Source of the DNA: an uncultured Bacilli bacterium
GTDB lineage: Bacteria; Bacillota_I; Bacilli_A; RF39; UBA660
Direction: 5' to 3'
Assembly: GCA_947629935.1 (NCBI GenBank)
Contig: CANRFQ010000012.1
Coordinates: 1 to 32,281 of the forward strand
DNA length: 32,281 bases
A model generated the notes under the pieces. The model did no database searches. It was not told the origin of the DNA and saw only the letters and a list, made by a program, of their open reading frames with translations. Position 1 is the first letter of the stretch. Each line of letters opens with the position of its first letter. Made by a program: the position numbers and the translations under genes. Below, one piece after another: positions 16,311 to 25,852 of this stretch.

Positions 16311-17079
16311 AAAAATAATGTCGAAAGAAAAAAGATTTAATTTATTAGTTTTAATTACGCAAATAAGTATTGTAGTTATCTTTTTATTACTTTGGGAAAT
16401 GTTGGCTAGGTTTGGTGTCATTAATACCTTTATCTTTTCTTCGCCTAGTTTAATTGCCAAAACGATTAAAGATTTATTTTTAACAGGTAATCTCTTGTCG
16501 CATTTAATGACGACCTTTATAGAAACGGCTATTGCTTTTGTTTTAGGGATAGTTTTAGGGTTGATTGTAGCCATAATTTTATATTCGTGGAAGTTTTTAG
16601 CTAAAGTTATTGATCCATTTTTAACTTTAATTAATTCATTACCGAAAGTAGCTTTAGGACCTATCTTAATTATTTGGATAGGTGCCAATACGAAATCGAT
16701 AATTGTTATGGCTTTACTTATTAATTTAATTGTTAGCATTGTCACGATTTATAATGGTTTTTTAAATATTGATGCCAATAAAATAAAATTGTTAAAATCT
16801 TTTGGGGCAACTAAAGGACAGATATTAAGAAAACTAATTATTCCCGCTAGTTATCAAACGATTGTCTCTTCTTTAAAATTAAATATCTCGATGTCTTTAA
16901 TTGGGGTCATTATGGGAGAATTTTTAGTATCTAAAGAGGGTCTAGGTTATTTAATAATGTATGGTACACAAGTATTTAATTTAAATTTAGTTATGAGTGG
17001 TATATTCCTATTGTTAATATTTTCTTATATTTTGTATAAAGTGATTTCTCTTTTAGAAAAAAAATTAATCAAAGAATAA
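16273..17079 (+). CDS. ABC importer permease (SsuC/ThiX-like)
   Basis: 268 aa from ATG 16273. An in-frame TTG at 16261 is possible but less likely. It overlaps the ATPase gene by 38 nt. About six membrane spans. The EAA-type cytoplasmic loop is FGATKGQILRKLIIPASY, followed by LKLNISMSLIGVIMGEFLVSKEGLGYL, typical of the BPD_transp_1 family. ALGPILIIWIGANTKS matches the sulfonate/nitrate/HMP subgroup. The basic N-terminus stays inside. Confidence 0.9.
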   Translation: MKKYGKISTLSSKKIMSKEKRFNLLVLITQISIVVIFLLLWEMLARFGVINTFIFSSPSLIAKTIKDLFLTGNLLSHLMTTFIETAIAFVLGIVLGLIVAIILYSWKFLAKVIDPFLTLINSLPKVALGPILIIWIGANTKSIIVMALLINLIVSIVTIYNGFLNIDANKIKLLKSFGATKGQILRKLIIPASYQTIVSSLKLNISMSLIGVIMGEFLVSKEGLGYLIMYGTQVFNLNLVMSGIFLLLIFSYILYKVISLLEKKLIKE

Positions 17080-17083
17080 TAAG

Positions 17084-17113
17084 GTAAGAATAAAAACTAT
17101 TCTTACTTTTTTT
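17084..17113 (+). terminator. Intrinsic terminator of the ABC operon
   Basis: GTAAGAAT (17084-17091) pairs with ATTCTTAC (17099-17106), then seven T. Confidence 0.9.
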
Positions 17114-17142
17114 GAATTAAAATAAAATTTTTCTTTAAAAAA

Positions 17143-17185
17143 AAAGGAAATGGAAAACATTTCTATAATAATACTAATGAAGGGA
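17143..17185 (+). promoter_or_regulatory. Promoter-leader shared with the Rpn nuclease gene
   Basis: The same A-rich 13-mer and TATAAT-bearing 19-mer as at 1504-1550. TATAAT at 17164-17169. The two leaders diverge after the 19-mer. Confidence 0.5.
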
Positions 17186-17231
17186 TGTTTATCTCAAGTA
17201 GTTATCACCCATAATAAAGGAGGCCAAAAAG

Positions 17232-18173
17232 GTGAAAAATGAAATTATATTATTTGAAAATCAAAATGTAAAATTAGAAGTAAATATGAAAGATGAAACT
17301 GTGTGGCTTACACAAGATCAGATGGGAACTCTATTTAACAAGTCAAAATCAACAATAAATGAGCATATTAAAAATATCTATAAGGAAAAGGAATTAGAAG
17401 AAAAAGAAACATTAAGGAAATTCGGAAATTCCGAATTTAGTTCTAAACCGACAAATTACTATAACCTTGATATGATTATAAGTGTTGGATATCGGGTAAA
17501 ATCTAAAAAAGGTATTATTTTTAGAAAATGGGCAACTAAAATATTAAAAGATTATATGATTAAAGGCTATGCTGTTAATCAAAAAAGATTAGAGTATTTG
17601 GAAAAAACGGTTAAATTGTTAGATATTGCTAGTCGAGGTAATGAAAGGCTGACAGGTGATGAAACAAAAGAAATATTACAAGTAATAAACGAATACTCTA
17701 AAGCACTTGATTTGCTAGATGATTATGATCATAGAACTTTAAAAAAGATAAATGGTAAAAAAAGTGAAAAAGTTATAACCTACCAAGAATGCATGAATAT
17801 AATAGACAAATTGAGATTTAACAATGAAAGTGATTTGTTTGCCTTAGAAAGAGATAATAATTTTAAGTCTATAATAAATGATATATATCAATCTTTTGGA
17901 GGTAAAGATGTTTATCCGACTATTGAAGAAAAAGCAGCTAATTTACTTTATTTAACAGTAAAAAATCATGCATTTATAGATGGTAATAAAAGAATTGCTG
18001 CCACTATATTTATTTACTTTTTACAAGTTAATGAAGTTCTTTACATAGAAAATAAGCAAGTTATAGATAATAATACTCTTGCATCTATAACTTTATTAAT
18101 AGCAGAATCTAATCCTAAAGAAAAAAATATACTAATTGACTTAGTAATGAATTTTTTGAATAATAAATACTAA
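17232..18173 (+). CDS. RhuM-like N-terminus fused to a Fic/Doc domain
   Basis: 313 aa. The GTG start is fixed by AAAGGAGG (17216-17223) at 8-nt spacing; no in-frame ATG is near. The N-terminal half has the RhuM/KilA-like pattern VWLTQDQMGTLFNKSKSTINEHIKNIY and YYNLDMIISVGYRVKSKKGIIFRKWATKILKDY, likely DNA- or partner-binding. The C-terminal half has the Fic motif HAFIDGNKR (246-254), with its catalytic His and the Gly-Asn-x-Arg phosphate-binding tail. Fic enzymes AMPylate or, in Doc, phosphorylate target proteins. The fusion order is known in bacteria and usually annotated as a RhuM/Fic virulence protein. No separate antitoxin is adjacent. Confidence 0.88.
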   Translation: MKNEIILFENQNVKLEVNMKDETVWLTQDQMGTLFNKSKSTINEHIKNIYKEKELEEKETLRKFGNSEFSSKPTNYYNLDMIISVGYRVKSKKGIIFRKWATKILKDYMIKGYAVNQKRLEYLEKTVKLLDIASRGNERLTGDETKEILQVINEYSKALDLLDDYDHRTLKKINGKKSEKVITYQECMNIIDKLRFNNESDLFALERDNNFKSIINDIYQSFGGKDVYPTIEEKAANLLYLTVKNHAFIDGNKRIAATIFIYFLQVNEVLYIENKQVIDNNTLASITLLIAESNPKEKNILIDLVMNFLNNKY

Positions 18174-18213
18174 TTTAGTTAAAAAAACTTAACAAAATTA
18201 GTAAATAAAACAA

Positions 18214-18249
18214 AAAAATCTTTCCATTTAATTATTAGGAAAGATTTTT
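18214..18249. terminator. Bidirectional terminator
   Basis: 12-bp stem AAAAATCTTTCC (18214-18225) / GGAAAGATTTTT (18238-18249), with A/T runs giving a T tail on both strands. It serves the RhuM-Fic gene and the convergent small membrane protein gene. Confidence 0.85.
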
Positions 18250-18261
18250 ATATAATTTTCT

Positions 18262-18672
18262 TTATTGTTTTAAAGAGTAAGTAATTTTATCTATTTGTTG
18301 CTTGTATGATTTTTTTAATTCGGATTGAACAAGTATTCCTATAACGGCAGAGCTTGCTAATATCCCAGATAAACCTCCAATTAAAACACCAACCGGGTTA
18401 TAATAGTTCATATTAGAAGCGATATACAAGCTAGGTAACAATGCTATAGGTATTCCGGCCCCACATAACGCAATGGCTGTGTTCGCATCATTTTTAGCAG
18501 CCAATATTTGTTGCTTTAGCATTGTTAAACTATTTTTATCTTTATTTTTAATGCAACTATCAATTTGTAAATCTAATAATTCTTGGTAGGTTAAAGCTTT
18601 AACTTTTTCTACTTTTCTCTTTCTGGTTCTTCTTGCCGGAACATTTGTTAATGCTGTTTCATCATTTTCCAT
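18262..18672 (-). CDS. Small two-span membrane protein, unknown
   Basis: 136 aa, not recognised. A basic cytoplasmic-looking N-terminus (RRTRKRK at 14-20), a helical region (LTYQELLDLQIDSCIKNKDKNSLTMLKQQI), then two hydrophobic Gly/Ala-rich spans (about 67-86 and 94-114) and a charged tail. A GGGGG-containing SD lies about 10 nt before the ATG. It has a strong promoter and a leader hairpin of its own. Divergent from the 581-aa gene. Confidence 0.6.
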   Translation of the reverse strand: MENDETALTNVPARRTRKRKVEKVKALTYQELLDLQIDSCIKNKDKNSLTMLKQQILAAKNDANTAIALCGAGIPIALLPSLYIASNMNYYNPVGVLIGGLSGILASSAVIGILVQSELKKSYKQQIDKITYSLKQ

Positions 18673-18711
18673 TATAAATTTTCCCCCTTCATAAATATAA
18701 AACTAGTCCAT

Positions 18712-18740
18712 AGTAAGGATTTTAAATTTAATCCCTTACT
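18712..18740 (-). promoter_or_regulatory. Hairpin in the 5' leader of the small membrane protein gene
   Basis: AGTAAGGATT (18712-18721) pairs with AATCCCTTACT (18730-18740) with one bulged base. It lies inside the predicted 76-nt leader and is not followed by a T run, so it is not an evident terminator. Confidence 0.45.
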
Positions 18741-18754
18741 GAACTGATGAGGTT

Positions 18755-18783
18755 ACTATACCACATTTATGATAATTAATCAA
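18755..18783 (-). promoter_or_regulatory. Strong promoter of the small membrane protein gene
   Basis: On the minus strand: -35 TTGATT (18783-18778), 17-nt spacer, -10 TATAGT (18760-18755) with an extended TG. +1 is near 18748. The remaining bases of the 314-bp gap (18784-18932) show only short weak palindromes. Confidence 0.75.
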
Positions 18784-18932
18784 TATTTGCATAATTTTCA
18801 GATACATCTGCAGAATTGATTTGTAACATATATTTAAATCTAGAAAGGATTAAATGATTTTTTTTAAGTTAGGTAAACCTGTTTGAAAGTCTAATTCTTT
18901 TTGTTTTTTCGACGAAATAATGTGAAATTTTA

Positions 18933-18978
18933 TTTACTTTAAAAGTTTATTTTGATATAATCGTTTTAGAATAAGGAG
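18933..18978 (+). promoter_or_regulatory. Promoter and SD of the 581-aa gene
   Basis: -35 TTTACT (18933-18938), 17-nt spacer, -10 TATAAT (18956-18961) with TGA extension. SD AAGGAG (18973-18978), 8 nt before ATG 18987. The GTG at 18978 overlaps the SD and is rejected as the start. Confidence 0.8.
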
Positions 18979-18986
18979 TGACTTAT

Positions 18987-20732
18987 ATGGATATGCAAAA
19001 AGAAGCCCAAATCGAATCGTTATTGTATCAATTGCTAGAAATATTAAGCCCTGATAACGAAACAATTACGACAATTAAAAAAGAAGATGAACAAGCTAAG
19101 GAAGACATAAAGAAAATTAACGAAGAAAATCCGAAACTTGAAAAACAAATTGAAGAATATAATGAAATATTAAAATTATTGGAAGAATACAGTAATGATC
19201 ATACTGAGTTGGGTGAAAAAAGTATTAATTTAATTGAAAAAGTGGAAGGCTTAACTTATAAGTTTGATAAATATGTTGCCGAAAGCCGTGCGGCATATGA
19301 AAGATATCAAGAACAATTAGAAGAAGCAAAAAAACAAACTGAAGAAAATGAAAAAAGATTATCTGAAGCTAATGAAATTATTTCCGAGACCCCAGCTAAA
19401 TTAAAAGATGAACATGGTAAGATTGATCCTTTAAATACATCAATTCATCAAGTATTAAGTGGCGAAGTTAAGTATCTATCACCAGAACGTGTTGAAGACA
19501 TGTTAAAAAAACTTGGTATCTTTAGTTCTGAAGAGATTCAGTTAATGATTCCTGCAATTTGTTTCCCTGATACTTTTGGTTTTAGAGCAATACATTTTAA
19601 ATTTAATAACTCTGAAGAAGATAAAACTAAGATTGGTGATGTAATTAATAGAGCTTTTAGAGGGGCCGAAGAAGAGGAAAAGAATAATATTGAGAAAACA
19701 AAAGTTACTGATGTAAGTCCTTTAATAGAAGAAAAAACTAATAGTAAGATAGAATATCTAGAAAAGGAATTTGGAATAAGCGCTCAAGACATAGAATGTA
19801 ATCCACAAATATTGGATGTTCCTTTAGATAAATTACAAGCTTATAAAGAAGAACTAAAAAGAGCTAGTATTGATCTTAATTCCATTCGTCAAAAGACTAT
19901 AACAAAAGAAAGTATCACAAGGTTAATTGAAAATATTACGGTTTTTGCTGAAGCTGGTTATGAGTTAGATGAAATGACTATCCGAAAAGAAATTGGTGCC
20001 TTAGATAGCAATGATCCTGTGGCTACTAAAAAAGCTATTGCTTTAATTAGTGAAAGTGGTTTAACTTTAAGAAAACCAAATGGTATGATAGCAGTTGAAC
20101 CTGTGACTAAAGAACTTTCTAAATTAAGAAATGCTATTAAATTAGCAGCAGCAATAGATATTACATATTTTTCTGAACATCCGGAAAATTTAAGTGCCAT
20201 TGTTTCTGATACTTTAGCAAGAATCCTTTATTGTCAACAAAATGGTATTAATTATAAGGATAGTAATGGGAATTTTGAATCATTTGTTAAATCGGCAAAA
20301 GAATGGCAAGAAATATACAGCATGGATGTTGATGAAACTATATTACCTTTAACAAAAGAAACTACTCAAGAAATAAATGAAAAAATTTCCCCTGAGGCTA
20401 CAGCTGCTTTGAAATCTGCAAATGATTTAGATAATTTTATTAGTAGTGCTACAATAAGAACAGATAAAGAAGATTTATATAATGAATTAACCCAAACAAT
20501 TGCGGAAATTAATACAAGTGAAAATCCATTAGTTATTGAAATTGAAGGATATAAGTTCTTGGCTGCAGGCGTTAATAAAAATCTTATATATCTCTTAAAT
20601 GCTGATGTTCCAGATACTAAAGAAAATATTATATTAAGTTCCTTAGTATATCGTAATCCGGTTTCTAAGGATGCTATTAAAGATTTAAAAGTGGCTATAA
20701 ATCCTAATACACGTGGAATTAGTCAAAGATAG
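18987..20732 (+). CDS. Large coiled-coil cytoplasmic protein, unknown
   Basis: 581 aa with no signal peptide or membrane span. Residues about 1-145 form acidic coiled coil (EEQAKEDIKKINEENPKLEKQIEE and heptads to about 135). A central domain (about 155-215) includes LSPERVEDMLKKLGIFSSEEIQLMIPAICFP, followed by a long helical region with a second short coiled coil. The C-terminal about 70 residues look alpha/beta (IEIEGYKFLAAGVNKNLIYLL). I recognise no family. It is cotranscribed with the 95-aa gene 18 nt downstream. Codon use and composition match the chromosomal neighbours, so recent transfer is not evident. A lineage-specific scaffold or structural protein is possible. Confidence 0.65.
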   Translation: MDMQKEAQIESLLYQLLEILSPDNETITTIKKEDEQAKEDIKKINEENPKLEKQIEEYNEILKLLEEYSNDHTELGEKSINLIEKVEGLTYKFDKYVAESRAAYERYQEQLEEAKKQTEENEKRLSEANEIISETPAKLKDEHGKIDPLNTSIHQVLSGEVKYLSPERVEDMLKKLGIFSSEEIQLMIPAICFPDTFGFRAIHFKFNNSEEDKTKIGDVINRAFRGAEEEEKNNIEKTKVTDVSPLIEEKTNSKIEYLEKEFGISAQDIECNPQILDVPLDKLQAYKEELKRASIDLNSIRQKTITKESITRLIENITVFAEAGYELDEMTIRKEIGALDSNDPVATKKAIALISESGLTLRKPNGMIAVEPVTKELSKLRNAIKLAAAIDITYFSEHPENLSAIVSDTLARILYCQQNGINYKDSNGNFESFVKSAKEWQEIYSMDVDETILPLTKETTQEINEKISPEATAALKSANDLDNFISSATIRTDKEDLYNELTQTIAEINTSENPLVIEIEGYKFLAAGVNKNLIYLLNADVPDTKENIILSSLVYRNPVSKDAIKDLKVAINPNTRGISQR

Positions 20733-20750
20733 AGTTTAGGAGGAATAAAA

Positions 20751-21038
20751 ATGGGTTTTTTAAAAGAATTAGATTTTACGAAAGATGAAATTATTGCTGC
20801 CGAAAATAATGTAACGGATTTAATAATAAATGAAATACTAGATTCTAAAGAGATAGTATTACATAATTTACATTTCCTAAAAGATTATGGCGTTGAAAAT
20901 TTTAAAGAAGTATTTATTAATTTTTGTTCATTGTTTTTGATAGATCCTTCTAAGTTTGCTAATATATTTACTAAATACGATAAAGAAGATTTAATTGCCA
21001 AAATTAAAAATAATGTAGCAATAGTTGAGTTTTTATAA
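20751..21038 (+). CDS. Small acidic protein, unknown, operon partner of the 581-aa protein
   Basis: 95 aa. SD AGGAGG lies 10-11 nt before the ATG. Helical, with TKDEIIAAENNVTDLIINEIL and FLKDYGVENFKEVFINFCSLFLIDPSKF. No membrane span: the hydrophobic residues are amphipathic. The tight spacing to the preceding gene and the shared terminator suggest the two proteins work together. No function can be assigned. Confidence 0.65.
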   Translation: MGFLKELDFTKDEIIAAENNVTDLIINEILDSKEIVLHNLHFLKDYGVENFKEVFINFCSLFLIDPSKFANIFTKYDKEDLIAKIKNNVAIVEFL

Positions 21039-21060
21039 GAAGCTAAGCTTCTTTTTTTTA
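21037..21060 (+). terminator. Intrinsic terminator
   Basis: AAGAAGC (21037-21043) pairs with GCTTCTT (21047-21053) around a TAA loop, followed by T. It overlaps the stop codon. Confidence 0.85.
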
Positions 21061-21105
21061 TCTTGTAATTCAAACAAATGTTTAACAAAATTTTATTGTA
21101 TGTCA

Positions 21106-21134
21106 TTGGCAGCAAAATGGAAGTGTGATATACT
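21106..21134 (+). promoter_or_regulatory. pcrA promoter
   Basis: -35 TTGGCA (21106-21111), 17-nt spacer, extended -10 TGA-TATACT (21129-21134). Confidence 0.8.
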
Positions 21135-21154
21135 ATATTAGTAGGGTGATAAAG

Positions 21155-23242
21155 ATGCAGACATACTTAGAAAACTTAAATGATAATCAATTAAGAGCTG
21201 TAACCCATATCGATGGACCGTGTCTTGTTATTGCTGGGGCTGGATCTGGTAAAACTAAAGTATTAACCACAAGAATTGCTTATTTAATAGAGCATGGCAT
21301 ACCATCTTGGCATATTTTAGCTATTACCTTTACGAATAAAGCCGCAAAGGAAATGCGCGATCGTTTAAATTTATTAGTTCCCAATCACCAAGCTTTTGTG
21401 GGAACTTTTCATTCGCTAGGCTTAAGAATCATTAAAGAAAATGCTCATCTTTTAAACTTAGATCGTAATTTTACGATTCTTGATAGTGATGATGTTACAA
21501 GTATAATCAGAAAAATTTTGAAAGACAAGGGCTTTGATCCTAAAGAATATGCGCCTTCATATATTAAAAATCGTATAAGTTTTATTAAAAATGAAATGTT
21601 AAATGACAGTGAAATAGACGCTTTTTTTAATACGCCCGCGGAAAAAGTAGCAAAAGAAGTTTATTATGCTTATTTAGATAAATTGGCTGTGAATAATTCT
21701 GTAGATTTTGATGATTTACTTAGATTACCGGTAGAATTATTTAAAAAACATCCGGATATTTTAGATATGTATCAAGATCGTTTTCAATACGTTTTAATAG
21801 ATGAATATCAGGATACTAATGAAGTCCAATATAAATTAAGTAAATTATTAGTAAGTAAACATCAAAATATATTTGTTGTTGGGGATTCTAATCAAGCAAT
21901 TTATGCTTTTCGAGGGTCTAATTATAAAAATATTTTAAATTTTGAAAAAGATTATAAGAATGCTCAAGTTATCACTTTAAATCAAAATTACCGAAGTACC
22001 ACTACGATATTAAATGCTGCTAATTCGGTAATTAAAAATAATAAAGAGCGAAAAGAATTTGAACTATTTAGTAAATTAGGAAAGGGATTAAACATTAAAT
22101 ACACGCGAGCTTATGATGAAAAGCATGAAATTAAACAAGTCATAGATTATATTAACGAGTTATTAAATGAGGGCTTTCATTATCGTGATATTGGGGTTTT
22201 ATATCGAACTAATGGCCAAGCTCGGGTTGTGGAAGAACAATTTTTAGCCTTTAATATTCCTTATAAAGTAGTTGGTAGTTATTATTTCTATGCGCGTAAA
22301 GAAATTAAAGATTTAATATCTTATTTGCGTCTGATTTTAAATCATGATGATGAGGTAAGTTTAAAAAGAGTAATTAATGTTCCTAAACGAGGTATTGGGG
22401 CCAAGACCATTGCCGATTTAGAAAGTGCTGCCAGTGCTCAACATGTTTCAATGTTTGAGGCCATTTCTAAAGGCAAAGAACTAGCTTTTAAAAATTTGAT
22501 TTTGGACTTAACTAAAGAAAGTGAAAATCTGTCTTTAACGGAATTAATAGATTTAATTTTAACACAAAGTGGTATGCAACAAGAATTAGAAGCTACTGCC
22601 AACCTAGAAGCGGAATTACGCTTAGAAAACTTGATGGAATTTAAAAGTATTACGGCATCATTTGAAGAGCGAACTGGGAGTGTTAATTTAGGAGACTTCT
22701 TAGAAGAAATTAGTTTAATTGCTGATATATCCGAACATCAAGAATCTAATGATGAAGTAACCTTAATGACTATTCATAGTGCCAAAGGGTTAGAATTTGA
22801 AGTAGTATTTTTAGTAGGGATGGAAGAAAATATATTCCCTCATGCTAATTCCTTGCTCGAAGCCGATGGTTTAGAAGAAGAACGCCGATTATGTTATGTA
22901 GGTATCACCAGAGCTAAACAAAGATTATTTATTTCTAATGCCAAAAGAAGAATGCTTTATGGAAAAGATAACATGAACATGCCGAGTAGGTTTATTAAAG
23001 AAATTGATAAAAATTTAATAGATGAAGAAAATCCAATGCTTTCTTTTCAAGAAAAAATCGATAAAAATGAATTTTATGAAACAGAAGATGTGGAATATAA
23101 AAGTGGCGACGTTATTATGCATACAATCTATGGTAAAGGGGTAGTAATAGATGTAGGAGATAAGCTTTTAACTATTGCTTTTGCTAAAAACTTTGGTATT
23201 AAAAAGTTAATGAAAAATCATAAAAGCTTAAAGAAAATATAA
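21155..23242 (+). CDS. pcrA: ATP-dependent 3'-5' DNA helicase PcrA (UvrD/Rep family)
   Basis: 695 aa from ATG 21155, which follows AGGGTGAT. A GTG at 21125 is in frame but lies within the promoter. Superfamily 1 motifs in order: LNDNQLRAV (Q motif), Walker A AGAGSGKT (27-34), TFTNKAAKEMRDR (Ia), FVGTFHSLGLRII, Walker B VLIDEYQDTN (II), VGDSNQAIYAFRG (III), LNQNYRST (IV), VTLMTIHSAKGLEFEVVFL (V) and EEERRLCYVGITRAKQRLF (VI). The C-terminal YKSGDVIMHTIYGKGVVIDV is the PcrA tail that contacts RNA polymerase in Bacillus. Acts in repair and plasmid replication. ligA follows 20 nt later, a common Firmicute arrangement. Confidence 0.96.
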   Translation: MQTYLENLNDNQLRAVTHIDGPCLVIAGAGSGKTKVLTTRIAYLIEHGIPSWHILAITFTNKAAKEMRDRLNLLVPNHQAFVGTFHSLGLRIIKENAHLLNLDRNFTILDSDDVTSIIRKILKDKGFDPKEYAPSYIKNRISFIKNEMLNDSEIDAFFNTPAEKVAKEVYYAYLDKLAVNNSVDFDDLLRLPVELFKKHPDILDMYQDRFQYVLIDEYQDTNEVQYKLSKLLVSKHQNIFVVGDSNQAIYAFRGSNYKNILNFEKDYKNAQVITLNQNYRSTTTILNAANSVIKNNKERKEFELFSKLGKGLNIKYTRAYDEKHEIKQVIDYINELLNEGFHYRDIGVLYRTNGQARVVEEQFLAFNIPYKVVGSYYFYARKEIKDLISYLRLILNHDDEVSLKRVINVPKRGIGAKTIADLESAASAQHVSMFEAISKGKELAFKNLILDLTKESENLSLTELIDLILTQSGMQQELEATANLEAELRLENLMEFKSITASFEERTGSVNLGDFLEEISLIADISEHQESNDEVTLMTIHSAKGLEFEVVFLVGMEENIFPHANSLLEADGLEEERRLCYVGITRAKQRLFISNAKRRMLYGKDNMNMPSRFIKEIDKNLIDEENPMLSFQEKIDKNEFYETEDVEYKSGDVIMHTIYGKGVVIDVGDKLLTIAFAKNFGIKKLMKNHKSLKKI

Positions 23243-23259
23243 ATAGGTAAGGAGAATAG

Positions 23260-25251
<1,992 letters not shown>

Positions 25252-25252
25252 A

Positions 25253-25290
25253 TTACATCCCCGTCTTAGGGACGGGGTTTATAGATGTAA
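25253..25290. repeat. GC-rich hairpin resembling an IS200/IS605 or REP end
   Basis: Inner stem CCCCGTC (25259-25265) / GACGGGG (25271-25277), loop TTAGG; outer match TTACAT(C) (25253-25259) / (G)ATGTAA (25284-25290). It is far richer in GC than any other hairpin here, and the T tail is poor (TTT). It may end the pcrA-ligA transcript or be a solo remnant of a palindromic element. Confidence 0.5.
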
Positions 25291-25312
25291 ATAAGTGGTT
25301 GGTAATTGTAAA

Positions 25313-25341
25313 TTGCTAAATAAAATAAGATATAGTATAAT
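25313..25341 (+). promoter_or_regulatory. Promoter of the 157-aa membrane protein gene
   Basis: -35 TTGCTA (25313-25318), 17-nt spacer, -10 TATAAT (25336-25341). SD AAGAGG precedes ATG 25367. Confidence 0.8.
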
Positions 25342-25366
25342 AATGTTCAGAAAAAGAGGTTATTTT

Positions 25367-25840
25367 ATGAAGCAATTTTATAAAGAAAATAGAGTGTTTT
25401 CTATTTTAATGCTGATTGTAGCAGTATGTCTTGTTTTAATTATAGGGGTAATGTTAAAATATTTTTTCTTTGGAAATAGTTCTAGTCCTTATGGGGATCG
25501 ATTAAAAGATGAAAAAAAATATAAGATAAGTGAAAATAGTCAAAAAGAAATTGTCTCAAGTTTAGAAAGCGATGAGGCAATTAAAAAAGTAGATTTTCAT
25601 GTAAGTGTTCGTACTATCTATATTACAATTGACTTTAATCCAGGTACAGTTTTAGTCGATGCGCAAAGTAAAGCGGTAGCAATTCTTGAAAAATTTAGCG
25701 AAGCACAAATGGGATATTATGATATTGAGTTTATCTTAAAATCGGAGGCTTCCGAAAATGCTGAAGGATTTACAATTATGGGAGCTAAAAATGTCAATGG
25801 TACTAATATTGTATGGAACAATAATAACAATGGAGAATAG
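25367..25840 (+). CDS. Single-span membrane protein, unknown
   Basis: 157 aa from ATG 25367, whose SD and promoter are clear. The longer frame from 25295 would start upstream of the promoter. One membrane span (about 12-34) follows a short basic cytoplasmic tail. The external domain of about 110 residues contains KKVDFHVSVRTIYITIDFNPGTVLVDAQSKAVAILEKFSEAQMGYYDIEFIL, a strand-helix-strand pattern, and ends in an Asn-rich tail. Not recognised. Twelve nt before the degenerate-GGDEF sensor gene, so in the same operon. Confidence 0.65.
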   Translation: MKQFYKENRVFSILMLIVAVCLVLIIGVMLKYFFFGNSSSPYGDRLKDEKKYKISENSQKEIVSSLESDEAIKKVDFHVSVRTIYITIDFNPGTVLVDAQSKAVAILEKFSEAQMGYYDIEFILKSEASENAEGFTIMGAKNVNGTNIVWNNNNNGE

Positions 25841-25852
25841 TGAGGAATAATC

